This document shows, piece after piece, positions 1 to 6,839 of a stretch of 11,544 nt of DNA (position 1 is its first letter; every line of letters begins with the position of its first letter). The notes under the pieces were generated by a model. The model did not search any database. It worked only from the letters and a program-made list of their open reading frames with translations, and was not told the origin of the DNA. The stretch is taken from assembly GCA_031280545.1 (NCBI GenBank), contig JAITGP010000009.1:1-11544 (forward strand), written 5' to 3'. This DNA comes from Candidatus Peribacteria bacterium. GTDB taxonomy: Bacteria; Patescibacteria; JAEDAM01; Absconditabacterales; Absconditicoccaceae. Both the position numbers and the translations under genes were made by a program.

Positions 1-70
1 TCAGCTTTTTAATTTCTTCTTTCACAACCTTCAATTCATCAGGCGTTGCACAGCAGATGAGAATTTTCAT
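1..70 (-). CDS. 5' end of a possible purine-nucleosidase/phosphorylase-family protein (partial)
   Basis: Only the first 23 codons lie in the window, read leftwards from the ATG at 70-68: MKILICCATPDELKVVKEEI and then KKL. A hydrophobic first strand, then A-T-P and an acidic residue, followed by a charged helix, resembles the N-terminus of MTA/SAH nucleosidases and futalosine hydrolases (typically MKILIvaAtp.E). This is similarity by eye over a very short stretch; other Rossmann-like proteins start in a similar way. The gene lies downstream of the 60-aa membrane gene on the same strand but is separated from it by a terminator-like hairpin, so it probably has its own promoter in 71-126. Confidence 0.4.
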   Translation of the reverse strand, partial: MKILICCATPDELKVVKEEIKKL

Positions 71-126
71 GATGATATATCTAAACTAAATCACTTCAAT
101 ACTACAAAAATTCTCTTCATCTGCAA

Positions 127-164
127 GAAAAAATACTTAGCTAGCATATACTAACTAAGTATTT
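127..164 (-). terminator. Rho-independent terminator after the 60-aa membrane gene
   Basis: A perfect 10-bp stem, AAATACTTAG (131-140) with CTAAGTATTT (155-164), has a 14-nt loop. Read on the minus strand the stem runs straight into six T residues (complement of A128-A133). It starts 12 bases past the TAA of the gene at 176-358, which fits a terminator for that gene. The stem is AT-rich, so efficiency may be moderate. Confidence 0.65.
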
Positions 165-175
165 GAAATAGTTTT

Positions 176-358
176 TTACTCATAATCTGCATTGGAGATG
201 GGTGTATTCCATCCCTCCAATAGGATGACTACCCATACACCTACTACATAGGTTAAAAACCCACCTAGAATACCAGTAGCAACCCCGACAGCGAGTGTCG
301 CTAATAGGACTATAATGAATCCTATTAAAAACAGATGTTCAATGTAATTTTTTTTCAT
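176..358 (-). CDS. Small two-helix membrane protein, unknown function
   Basis: This is a 60-residue peptide starting MKKNYIEHLF and ending NADYE before TAA. A basic N-terminus is followed by almost continuous hydrophobic sequence, residues 9-32 and about 35-47, with Gly-rich turns between (GVATGILGG). This suggests a helical hairpin in the cytoplasmic membrane with an acidic tail. I do not recognise the family. Support for a real gene is contextual: a promoter-like TTGACT/TATTCT pair lies upstream at 391-418, and a terminator hairpin lies just downstream. It contains about eight Gly codons and none is UGA. It could belong to the same loose class of lineage-specific membrane peptides as the genes at 2716 and 6840, which carry similar promoters. 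Confidence 0.6.
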   Translation of the reverse strand: MKKNYIEHLFLIGFIIVLLATLAVGVATGILGGFLTYVVGVWVVILLEGWNTPISNADYE

Positions 359-390
359 AACTTTTTATTTAAATTTATATTTTCTATTGT

Positions 391-418
391 AGAATAATGA
401 TATTATTTATAAAGTCAA
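391..418 (-). promoter_or_regulatory. Sigma-70-like promoter for the 60-aa membrane gene
   Basis: On the minus strand there is TTGACT (418-413), a 16-nt spacer and TATTCT (396-391). The predicted start of transcription is near 384, giving a leader of about 26 nt before the ATG at 358. The same TTGACTTT core occurs upstream of the genes at 2716 and 7310. Confidence 0.5.
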
Positions 419-443
419 GTAAATAGGTTGTATATTTTTTTAG

Positions 444-471
444 TTGTTTTTTCTCAGCAAAACACTACAAA
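444..471 (+). promoter_or_regulatory. Weak candidate promoter for the SPOUT methyltransferase-rnhB pair
   Basis: TTGTTT (444-449), a 16-nt spacer and TACAAA (466-471) is the best match I find upstream of the ATG at 504. The region is T-rich, so chance matches are likely. Confidence 0.28.
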
Positions 472-503
472 AAGTCTGATTTATTTTGTTTTTTCTTCAC
501 CTT

Positions 504-950
504 ATGAAAGTGGTAATTCTCGAAAATATTCGTAGTGCTTACAATGTCTGAAATGTCCTTCGTACTGCCGATGCCTTGGGGCGAAAAGTCCGAATAATAG
601 GCTATACGCCTTCCCCGCTGGACAATCCAAAAGTACGTAAAACTTCCCTTGGAGCGGAGGAAAGTGTGGATTTACAGCAGTTTGATTCCACTACCGATGC
701 AGTCCAAAAAGCAAAAGAACTTTGAATGCAAGTAATCGCCGCAGAAATAACAGAGAAAGCTGAAGCTCTTAGCATGTTTCAACCTGCTTCTGAGAATATT
801 GCTGTTATCTTTGGAAACGAAGTGGATGGAGTGCTAGAAACCACCTTACAATCCGTTGATACCGTCGTGGCAATTCCCATGAAAGGGGCAAAAGAGTCCC
901 TTAATATCGGACAGAGTGCTGCTATCTTTATGTGGGAATTAGGAGAATAA
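504..950 (+). CDS. SpoU/TrmH-family (SPOUT) RNA 2'-O-ribose methyltransferase
   Basis: The 148-residue protein is read with UGA as Gly at codons 16 and 74. It transfers a methyl group from S-adenosylmethionine to a ribose 2'-OH of tRNA or rRNA. All three SPOUT motifs are present: N14-V-G-N-V-L-R20-T-A-D (catalytic Arg region), IFGNEVDG at about 102-109, and IPMKGAKESLNI at 124-135 in the trefoil-knot SAM loop. The Gly at codon 16 in motif 1 is itself a UGA. The length matches a bare SPOUT core such as TrmL (about 155 aa), without the extra N-terminal RNA-binding domain of TrmH or RlmB, so the substrate cannot be assigned. The ATG at 504 is the only start that retains motif 1. The pyrimidine-rich leader has no Shine-Dalgarno. 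rnhB follows 21 bases downstream, probably co-transcribed. Confidence 0.92.
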
Positions 951-971
951 TTTTACTACTATCTTCAAAAA

Positions 972-1628
972 ATGCTAACCACCGCAACCATTTATATTGA
1001 TGAAGCAGGAAGAGGACCGCTGGCCTGACCCATGTATGTCGGACTGATCTTGCCTCTCAAAAAACTTACTGCCAAAGAGGTCAGCAGGTTTAGAGATAGC
1101 AAAAAACTATCTGAAAAACAAAGAGAGGAGTGTTTTGCTGCCATTCAGCAGTTGCAAGAAAAAGGAAAGCTTATCACGGTTTCTGCATTCGCTACGACTC
1201 AGGAAATTGACAAGTATGGGATGACGAATGCCGAGCATATGGCAATTGTCAGGGGATTACGTGAAATTCTATCTCCCGATTGGGAGAAGGCGGGGATATC
1301 TCTTCATCTTGTTATTGATGGGAAATCAGATTTCCACCTTAAAAAAACCTATCCTTCCCTTGAAATTACCACCATCATCGATGGAGACGATAAAGTAAAA
1401 GAAATCTGAATGGCTTCGATTATCGCGAAAGTTTCCCGTGATCGTGTGATGAACGCTTTACCCAAAAAATATCAAAAATACGGTTTTCTCCAACACAAAG
1501 GCTACGGTACCAAGCTCCACAAAGAAAAAATTGCCGAGTATGGACCGAGCGATATCCATCGTAAACTCTTTCTCAAATGGCTCTTCCCAGACCATAAAGT
1601 ACAAAGAAAACTCCCTAAAAAGTTTTAA
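972..1628 (+). CDS. rnhB: Ribonuclease HII
   Basis: The 218-residue enzyme cleaves the RNA strand of RNA/DNA hybrids and nicks at ribonucleotides misincorporated in DNA. The N-terminal signature [11 protein letters not shown] supplies catalytic D10 and E11; the last Gly (codon 19) is UGA. D116 (LVIDGK) and D139 (DGDDKVKEI) complete the four-acid metal site. They precede the family block [12 protein letters not shown], which itself follows a UGA-encoded Gly at codon 146. The family block has Ala-Ala-Ser where this protein has Met-Ala-Ser, a mild variation. GYGTKLH and the C-terminal basic tail (VQRKLPKKF) are also typical. Read with the standard code the gene would appear as two fragments (1032-1409 and 1410-1628). 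It probably shares a transcript with the methyltransferase upstream and converges on the minus-strand gene ending at 1661. Confidence 0.96.
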
Positions 1629-1660
1629 GGGGAAAATTCAGTGCTTCAAATCAAGTGTTT

Positions 1661-2518
1661 CTATAATTTTAAAACGGGATCCGACATCATTCTTTTGCTC
1701 ATATCAATAAAGTCATTCAGCTTTTTTATCAAAACTTTTGGTTGAGCGACATAGGCGATTTTTACGGGGGGTGCGTCATTTGCTCCTCCTTCGGGATGAA
1801 TAGAAAGATATCCATATCCCCATAAAGATCCCCATCAGCCTTTTTTCTCTTTGATCATCTTGATAGAGGAGGTAGCAATGCTTACACTCTCCGTTTTCAA
1901 TATCCCTTTTTGTCTGTAAAACGTGAACTGTTCAGGCGTGAAAATATTAAAATACATTTCAAAATCGATAATTTTTTCAATAGCTCGCCAAATCGCTGCG
2001 ATGAAGCCGATATTCAACGCGACTCCTCACAAAACAATTAGCCATCCGCTGATATTATCTACTTTGAGTAAGATTGCTAATACTACATCCAAAATCATTA
2101 ATACTGCCTGCAAAATCAGGGAAATAAAGCTGTGTCTGAGATAACTTTCGAATCTTCCATCTTTCAGACTTTTTTCACTAATGCTGGAAAAAAACGCCTT
2201 CCCTTTATGTTTTTTAATAGTCGCAAAAATAGTTGTGTAGCTATGGATAATCCAGACCAGTGTGACTGCAAACTGTCCGCTTCCCACGAGCCAAAAAATG
2301 AGAGGATGAGTATGGTAATACTGAGAATAGGAAAACCATACCAAAAGAGCAAAAGCTCCAATCGTGAGAATCAGCAGAAAAAGCGGACCAAGCAAAAATA
2401 CTCGATGTTTTTTCGTTAAAATGGCATGACCTTCACCGTACTTTTCATTAGTATCTTTAATCGCATCCAAAAGCTCTTTTTCATCGAGTTTTGTGTCGAA
2501 ACTATCAAAAATCTTCAT
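1661..2518 (-). CDS. Four-helix membrane protein with C-terminal bacterial PH-like domain
   Basis: The 285-residue protein is read with UGA as Gly at codons 164 (2029-2027) and 228 (1837-1835) and ends at TAG. A charged cytoplasmic segment (1-38) precedes four hydrophobic stretches at about 40-62, 72-95, 131-151 and 157-178. The remainder, about 190-265, reads FTPEQFTFYRQKGILKTES, then SIATSSIKMIKEKKGG, then LWGYGYLSI. This is the pattern of YdbS/YdbT-type bacterial PH domains: T-x-x-x-(F/R)-x-x-x-x-G-I-(L), a buried Ile strand, and G-Y-G before the last strand. The domain assignment is by eye. A membrane-anchored lipid- or protein-binding role is inference. A standard-code reading splits the gene into three pieces. 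It converges on rnhB with 32 bases between stops and no clear terminator. Confidence 0.75.
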
Positions 2519-2558
2519 AGCGAGCTTGGGTAGATAGGTAAAACAGTATTCTACCTCT

Positions 2559-2586
2559 TACATAGGGAAACGGAAAGATTTTTCAA
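2559..2586 (-). promoter_or_regulatory. Candidate promoter for the PH-domain membrane gene
   Basis: On the minus strand there is TTGAAA (2586-2581), a 16-nt spacer and TATGTA (2564-2559). An alternative -10, TAGAAT at 2553-2548, has only a poor -35 (TTTCCG). Either gives a leader of about 25-40 nt before the ATG at 2518. Confidence 0.35.
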
Positions 2587-2625
2587 TGTTTTTTGAAAAT
2601 TAATTGTCTCTAGGAGAAAATTAGC

Positions 2626-2654
2626 TTGACTTTTATAATACATATATGTATACA
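2626..2654 (+). promoter_or_regulatory. Sigma-70-like promoter of the tandem membrane-protein genes, with palindromic -10 region
   Basis: TTGACT (2626-2631), exactly 17 nt, then TATACA (2649-2654). Transcription should start near 2661, leaving a leader of about 55 nt. A perfect 14-bp palindrome, ATACATATATGTAT (2638-2651), overlaps the -10 element and could be a repressor operator; that is inference. Confidence 0.6.
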
Positions 2655-2715
2655 AATAATAAGAAAAATATAATGAATAAAAATTAAATATAAACAACTT
2701 AAAACAATTAAATGT

Positions 2716-3117
2716 ATGACAAATTTAGCATGGATAATTATGGGTGGAGTATCTGCCCTATTGGCGTTTGTAACTTACAAACTTCAATTGTTAGCTGAAA
2801 AAAAGAAAAATGAAACAAGAAAAGGCAATGAGGATTATCAACCATTAGAAGAAATGATATTTGGTCTCGGAGTCTATTGGATTATCTTCAGTATTTGGGC
2901 ATGTTTCTCTCTGGGGTTCGGTTTTGGGAAAGAATGGTATCCTAATGAAGAGGCTTTCTATGTAGGATTGATTGGCTTCTGTATAACCGTACTGGTAGCC
3001 ATCGTAATGTGGGGGATCTATGAGATATTCAAGGCAATCCTCAAAGGAAAAAGATACCTCAGTACCCCAAAAAAAGACGAAAAAACAAAAAGTAATAACA
3101 ACTTAAAAAACAATTAA
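2716..3117 (+). CDS. Three-helix membrane protein, unknown function (intact copy of the tandem pair)
   Basis: This is a 133-residue protein. Hydrophobic segments lie at about 4-26, 48-70 and 81-108. A charged linker (about 28-46, rich in K, E and N) sits between helices 1 and 2, and a basic C-terminal tail ends NNLKNN. The second helix carries the distinctive SIWACFSLGFGFG followed by EWYPNE, which the neighbouring copy repeats almost exactly; this is likely the functional core, perhaps a loop at the membrane surface. I do not recognise the family. There is no Shine-Dalgarno; the start is fixed by the match of the first 12 residues to the second copy. The last residues (NNLKNN) and the stop are encoded by the duplicated leader of the downstream unit. 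No UGA-encoded Gly occurs among about 14 Gly. Confidence 0.78.
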   Translation: MTNLAWIIMGGVSALLAFVTYKLQLLAEKKKNETRKGNEDYQPLEEMIFGLGVYWIIFSIWACFSLGFGFGKEWYPNEEAFYVGLIGFCITVLVAIVMWGIYEIFKAILKGKRYLSTPKKDEKTKSNNNLKNN

Positions 3118-3121
3118 ACGT

Positions 3122-3522
3122 ATGACAAATTTTGTATGGATAATTATGGGTGGAATATCTGCAATACTAGCATTGGTATTTTTTAGATATTATACCCTGA
3201 CGTCAAACAAGAGAGAAAAACTTCTGAGCAGTGATGAGGCTATAAACCATTAGAAAGTATGGAGTCAGCCTTCACGGCTCTCTGGATTATCCTTGGTATT
3301 TGGGCATGTTTCTCTCTGGGGTTCGGCTTTGGAAGAGAATGGTATCCTAATGAAGATGTTCCCATTGTAGGACTGATTGGCTTCTTATCTGCAATAGGGA
3401 TAGCATTTGTGCTCTGTCTACTGTATGAGGCAAGTAAGGCAGTCATCAATGGATGGGAATACCTCTATCCTCCAAAGGAAGAAATTTCACTTTGTGACAA
3501 AAAAGAAAGAATGGTTACATAA
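3122..3522 (+). pseudogene. Second copy of the three-helix membrane protein, interrupted by a -1 frameshift
   Basis: The ATG-initiated frame (MTNFVWIIMGGISAILALVF...) runs only 43 codons to TAG at 3251. The rest of the homologue continues in another frame from about 3221 to TAA at 3520-3522. Restoring one base in the A5 run at 3216-3220 gives a 133-codon protein that aligns without gaps to the intact copy: both then have Y-x-P-L-E at 41-45 and WACFSLGFGFG at 61-71. In the restored frame two consecutive UGA codons fall in the linker as Gly-Gly (SEQGGGYKPLE). The C-terminal tail (EYLYPPKEEISLCDKKERMVT region) differs from copy 1. It may be a genuine pseudogene, a homopolymer base-call error, or, less likely, a gene using frameshifting. 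Good reading quality on both sides of the break suggests a recent or artefactual event. Confidence 0.7.
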
Positions 3523-3529
3523 CTGTAGT

Positions 3530-3566
3530 GGAGGTTGGCTTAAACGAAGTTGACCTCCTTTTTTTT
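3530..3566 (+). terminator. Strong Rho-independent terminator after the tandem membrane genes
   Basis: GGAGGTTGGCTT (3530-3541) pairs with AAGTTGACCTCC (3547-3558) over 12 bp, including three G-T wobbles, around a 5-nt loop (AAACG). Eight T residues follow (3559-3566). It lies 8 bases after the TAA at 3522 and insulates the amidase operon. Confidence 0.9.
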
Positions 3567-3583
3567 CTTTCAGATTTTTTTCG

Positions 3584-3612
3584 TTGCTTTTTACTCTCCA
3601 AATTACTATACT
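3584..3612 (+). promoter_or_regulatory. Promoter of the amidase-nucleotidase-dUTPase operon
   Basis: TTGCTT (3584-3589), exactly 17 nt, then TATACT (3607-3612). The expected start is near 3619, leaving about 22 nt of leader to the ATG at 3641. The preceding gene ends in a terminator, so a promoter here is required. Confidence 0.6.
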
Positions 3613-3640
3613 CAAAATGTTTATCTCTCTTTATCTCACA

Positions 3641-5650
3641 ATGAAAAAACTCTGACGTTTCCTAGCTTACAGCCTAGCTTTTTTTGCGTTCTCCATCTGC
3701 AATAGCTTTACCTCTACCTTCGCGAAAGAGCGAGATTTACCTGGGATAGATATCATTACTCGTGCAGAGCGGGGAGCCAATGAATCGATCAGATTTAGAG
3801 ATTCCTATCCACCTTCAACTCCGAGCACTCCAAAGCCTCAAACTGATGCCCAGAAAAAAGCAGCAGAAAAAGCTGCTAAAGAGTCTTCCGAAAGAGCTGC
3901 CTACATGAAGAAAAATTTTCTCAATGATCGAAGCTATACGCGTACCAATGCAACTTTGGACGGACACACGTTGATCTATCCTGATCAAATCCAAAACAAC
4001 AAAACCAAATTAGTAGTACACCACACGGCGACTGCTTATAGCACCGATCGAAATGAAGAACAGATAAAAATTGCCATTCAACAAATTTATAAATATCATA
4101 CCTTGACCAGAGATTTCGGAGATATTGGCTACAATTTTCTCATTGACCACCTCGGAAATATTTACGAAGGACGTGCAGGAGGCGAAGGAGCTGTGGGAAT
4201 GCATGCTGCCAATAATAACGTTGGGACGGTTGGAATCTCTCTCCTAGGAAACTTTGAAGAGACTCAACCTACCCAAGCCCAAATCGATGCCTTGACTGAC
4301 TTACTGACTGCTCTCGCCAAGAAATATAATATTGATCCTGGTGCTACTGCATCCTATTTTCAGCTTTCTTCTACTTCTCCCTATATCACGGCGAAAACAC
4401 TTCCTACTATCGTGGGACACGGGGATATTGCAGCGACTGCCTGCCCTGGAGAGTCTTTGCACACCTTACTCCCTTACATCAGAGCAGAAATCGGGAAAAG
4501 ACTCAAAGGCTCTTCACCTTCTCAAGTTCCCATAAATACGGTAGTTTCTCTCCCAACCAAACCTACCACTACCAAACCAGCTACAACGACTCCTTCTGCT
4601 ACCACACCTTCTTCCACCACCTTTTCAAAGCTGATTAAACTCAAAGAGGCGAGTCCAAAAGTCTTTACTGCTATGATCAAATCTACTCGTAATACCTATA
4701 CAGGCTCTCTTCCCAAAGCTACCAACTTAACTGATAAACTGACCTACAGCTACACGCTCCCAGAGATTAAAAGTCTGCTTTCCAAAGATATTGTTGTCCT
4801 GCTTTACGAATTGACTACTCAATACAAAACTTTTGACCTCATCTGTGAAAAAACCTGTACTTTCCAAGTCGATGGCACAGCGTATACTCAGCCGAAAGCT
4901 CAACTTACCTTCACGCCTCAAGGCATAAAAATTCTCTTAGCTGACAAATCTTATACCGCTAACGAAGTGGTAGCCTCTGCCAATGATGGGCTGATTACTA
5001 TCGCTAATTACGCACGTAAATCCTATGCGGGCATCCCTCGAAATACCTTTCATGGCACTCTGATTTTCCATCAGGAAAAGTATCAAACCCTAGAAGGAAA
5101 GCTTCTTGACGCTCCCGTTGTAATCAATAAACTCCCTTTTACCGATTACCTTAAAGGGGTAGTCGAGACTAATGACCAAGAATCCCTAGAAAAAAATAAA
5201 GTCATGGCTTTGATTGCTAAAAATTACGCACTTTTCTATCTAGAAAAGAAAAATATTCATCCGAGCATTCCTGCTTCAGCGAGCTTTTCTGCGATTGATA
5301 GTCCAGAAATGTTCCAAAAATATGTAGGAGCTGGAGCAGAAAAAACGCTGACTAAACGATATCAAGCCCTAGAAGCTACCAAAAATCAGATTGTCCTCTA
5401 CGAGGGGAAACTCCCAATTCTGCCGTACTTCTCTTGTTCGGTAGGATTCACCTTATCGGCACAGGAAAAACGGGGATGGAAAGATACTCCGTATCTGATT
5501 TCAGCGTATGATTTTTCTGCTTGTAAATCTTTCGAAGGACATGGGGTAGGGCTTTCTGGAAAAGGTGCTGAATATATGGCTAAAAAAGGTATGAAAGCTG
5601 AAGATATTTTGAAATGGTATTATGAGGGTATCACCCTCTCCGAGGTGTAA
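3641..5650 (+). CDS. Secreted PGRP-type N-acetylmuramoyl-L-alanine amidase fused to a SpoIID domain
   Basis: The 669-residue protein is read with UGA as Gly at codon 5. Its N-terminus (MKKLGRFLAYSLAFFAFSIC) is a signal peptide, followed by a K/A-rich segment to about 85. The amidase_2/PGRP domain (about 115-290) has zinc ligands H128 (LVVHHTAT), H260 and C268 (GHGDIAATACPG), plus catalytic-type Y164 (DIGYNF) and IYEGRAGG. It should hydrolyse the MurNAc-L-Ala bond. A Thr/Pro-rich linker spans about 306-328. The C-terminal SpoIID region (about 462-669) shows FTDYLKGVV and the family hallmark GHGVGLSGKGAEYMA (633-647). SpoIID proteins are lytic transglycosylases acting on peptide-free glycan, so one chain would combine stripping and cutting. 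The usual Glu of GVV-x-x-E is shifted or absent (GVVETND). An in-frame ATG at 3617 is less likely because it sits at the predicted transcription start. Confidence 0.9.
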
Positions 5651-5680
5651 TACTTCCTTTATTCCCTAACTGATAGCTTG

Positions 5681-6274
5681 ATGGTAAAGATTATTTGAGT
5701 TGACTGTGATGATGTTCTCAGCGAAACGATGCAGTCCCTCCTGAAACGTCCTCCTTTTATTGATGAACACATCGTGAGGGAAGATATTACTTCTTATGAG
5801 CTCTATGAAATCCCTAAACTCTCCATGGATATCCCCACCTCGTTGATCTGTTTTAATAGTCTCTTTTCTTCTGATGACTTTCGAAATATTCCACCTGTCT
5901 CTGGAGCAAAAGAGAAACTCCAAAGTCGAAAGGAGGAAGGAAATATGCTGATTGTAGTGACAGGGAGGTCTACCCAATTTCAGGAAAGAACCAAAGAGCG
6001 AGTCAGTCAGCATTTCCCTGGGATTTTTGAAGACTTTCTCTTTGCAAATCACAATACTGACCACGAAATTCCCAAATCCCTTCTCTGTAAGCAAGCGGGG
6101 ATTCAAGTGATGGTTGATGATAGTGTAGACTTCGCTCAAGAATTGGCTCAAAATGGTATTCCCTGCTTCCTCCTCGATAAGCCCCGAAATTACCAATGGA
6201 CAGCTGATAATTATCCTCTGGTCTACAAAGTCCCTTCTTGGTCTGCTATTGATTTATCTCTTCTCCCTTACTAA
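5681..6274 (+). CDS. HAD-superfamily 5'(3')-deoxyribonucleotidase-like phosphatase
   Basis: The 197-residue cytosolic protein is read with UGA as Gly at codon 6. HAD motif I is G-V-D8-C-D10-D-V-L (nucleophile and general acid), motif II is VVTGRS (T94), motif III is probably K132, and motif IV is MVDDS (D146, D147). The middle (IPPVSGAKEKLQSRKEEG, then QERTKERVSQHFPGIFEDFLF) and NGIPCFLLDKPRN follow the NT5C-type family (PF06941), which dephosphorylates pyrimidine (deoxy)nucleoside monophosphates such as dUMP and dTMP. Substrate is not provable from sequence. The start ATG lies 30 bases after the amidase stop, and the stop is one base from the dUTPase start, so the two are almost certainly translated from one transcript. 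Without UGA recoding the motif I strand would be lost. Confidence 0.8.
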
Positions 6275-6275
6275 A

Positions 6276-6761
6276 ATGCACGATATCTTGATCTGTACCT
6301 ACGATGAAAGACTTCTTCCCACGAAAGGGACTCCTGGTTCTGTCTGCTGGGATATAGTCTGCAAAGAAGGCTTTAGTATTGCTCCTTGAAAAATTCTAAA
6401 AATCTGAGCAGGAATCAAAACCTTCCTCCCCCAAGGGCGAGGCTCTAAACTTTATGCGAGGAGCTCACTTCCCACCAAAACGGGCTTGATGGTGGCGAAT
6501 AATGTGGCTATTTTCGATAGCGATTACAGGGGAGAATATCTCATGCAACTCTACAATTATACTTCCGAAACGGTTGAAATCCCTGCTTTTACCAGATTGA
6601 CTCAGTTGGAATTTTTTCCGTATCTGCGAGGAGACAAACAATTTGGGACAGACTTCGTTCCTTGACTGGAGATGAAGGTAGATTCAGTCCTTTACGAAAG
6701 TTTTGAGCAAGTCTTTCCGAGTGAGAGGGGAGCAGGAGGGATTGGTAGTACAGGAGCCTAA
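6276..6761 (+). CDS. dut: Deoxyuridine 5'-triphosphate nucleotidohydrolase (dUTPase)
   Basis: The 161-residue trimeric-type dUTPase hydrolyses dUTP to dUMP and PPi, keeping uracil out of DNA and supplying dUMP. UGA-encoded Gly occur at codons 38, 44 and 130; a standard-code reading would stop at codon 38. All five family motifs can be placed: motif 1 PGSVCWDI (20-27), motif 2 ARSSLPTKTG (61-70), motif 3 VAIFDSDYRGEY (77-88) with D81/D83 and Y84, motif 4 FTRLTQLEF (105-113), and the C-terminal P-loop-like motif 5 RGAGGIGSTGA (151-161), whose flexible arm closes over the triphosphate. Motif 1 is divergent (CWD for the common GYD). It is the last gene of the operon, separated by 15 bases from a terminator. 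Confidence 0.95.
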
Positions 6762-6775
6762 AAAAACAGATAAAG

Positions 6776-6813
6776 AAAAACACCTCACTAGGAGTGACCT
6801 AATGGGTGTTTTT
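6776..6813. terminator. Bidirectional Rho-independent terminator between convergent genes
   Basis: AAAAACACC (6776-6784) pairs with GGTGTTTTT (6805-6813), and an inner hairpin TCACT-AGG-AGTGA (6785-6797) stacks inside. The A run and T run provide U-tracts in both directions. It lies 15 bases after the dUTPase stop and 27 bases after the minus-strand gene stop at 6840, so it can end both transcripts. Confidence 0.85.
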
Positions 6814-6839
6814 GTTTTTAGCTTGTTTTGTAGTCGACT

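Larger units (their letters stand above)
2694..3522 (+). repeat. Tandem gene duplication (two units of about 405 bp)
   Basis: Two diverged direct copies lie head to tail. The leader and first codons match (2694-2726 against 3098-3132, with two extra A residues in the second copy). So does a 31-bp block with no mismatch (2891-2921 against 3296-3326), plus shorter stretches around the third helix. The offset is 406 at the start codons but 405 at the identical block, that is, one base is missing in the second unit. Near-identical islands separated by diverged segments suggest an old duplication with selection or local gene conversion at the islands. Confidence 0.85.

Noticed and set aside
2132..2419. 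Plus-strand open frame inside the PH-domain membrane gene.
   Set aside because: The minus-strand reading gives clean membrane helices and a domain pattern; the plus frame is low-complexity and overlaps it entirely.
2579..2599. TTTTCAA/TTGAAAA inverted repeat as a terminator or operator.
   Set aside because: A 7-bp AT-only stem in AT-rich DNA is expected by chance, and no gene ends nearby.
3211..3230. Programmed -1 frameshift signal in the second tandem membrane gene.
   Set aside because: The GAAAAAC context lacks a proper X-XXY-YYZ slippery heptamer and the A run is too short for efficient transcriptional slippage. A mutation or base-call error is simpler; kept only as an alternative.
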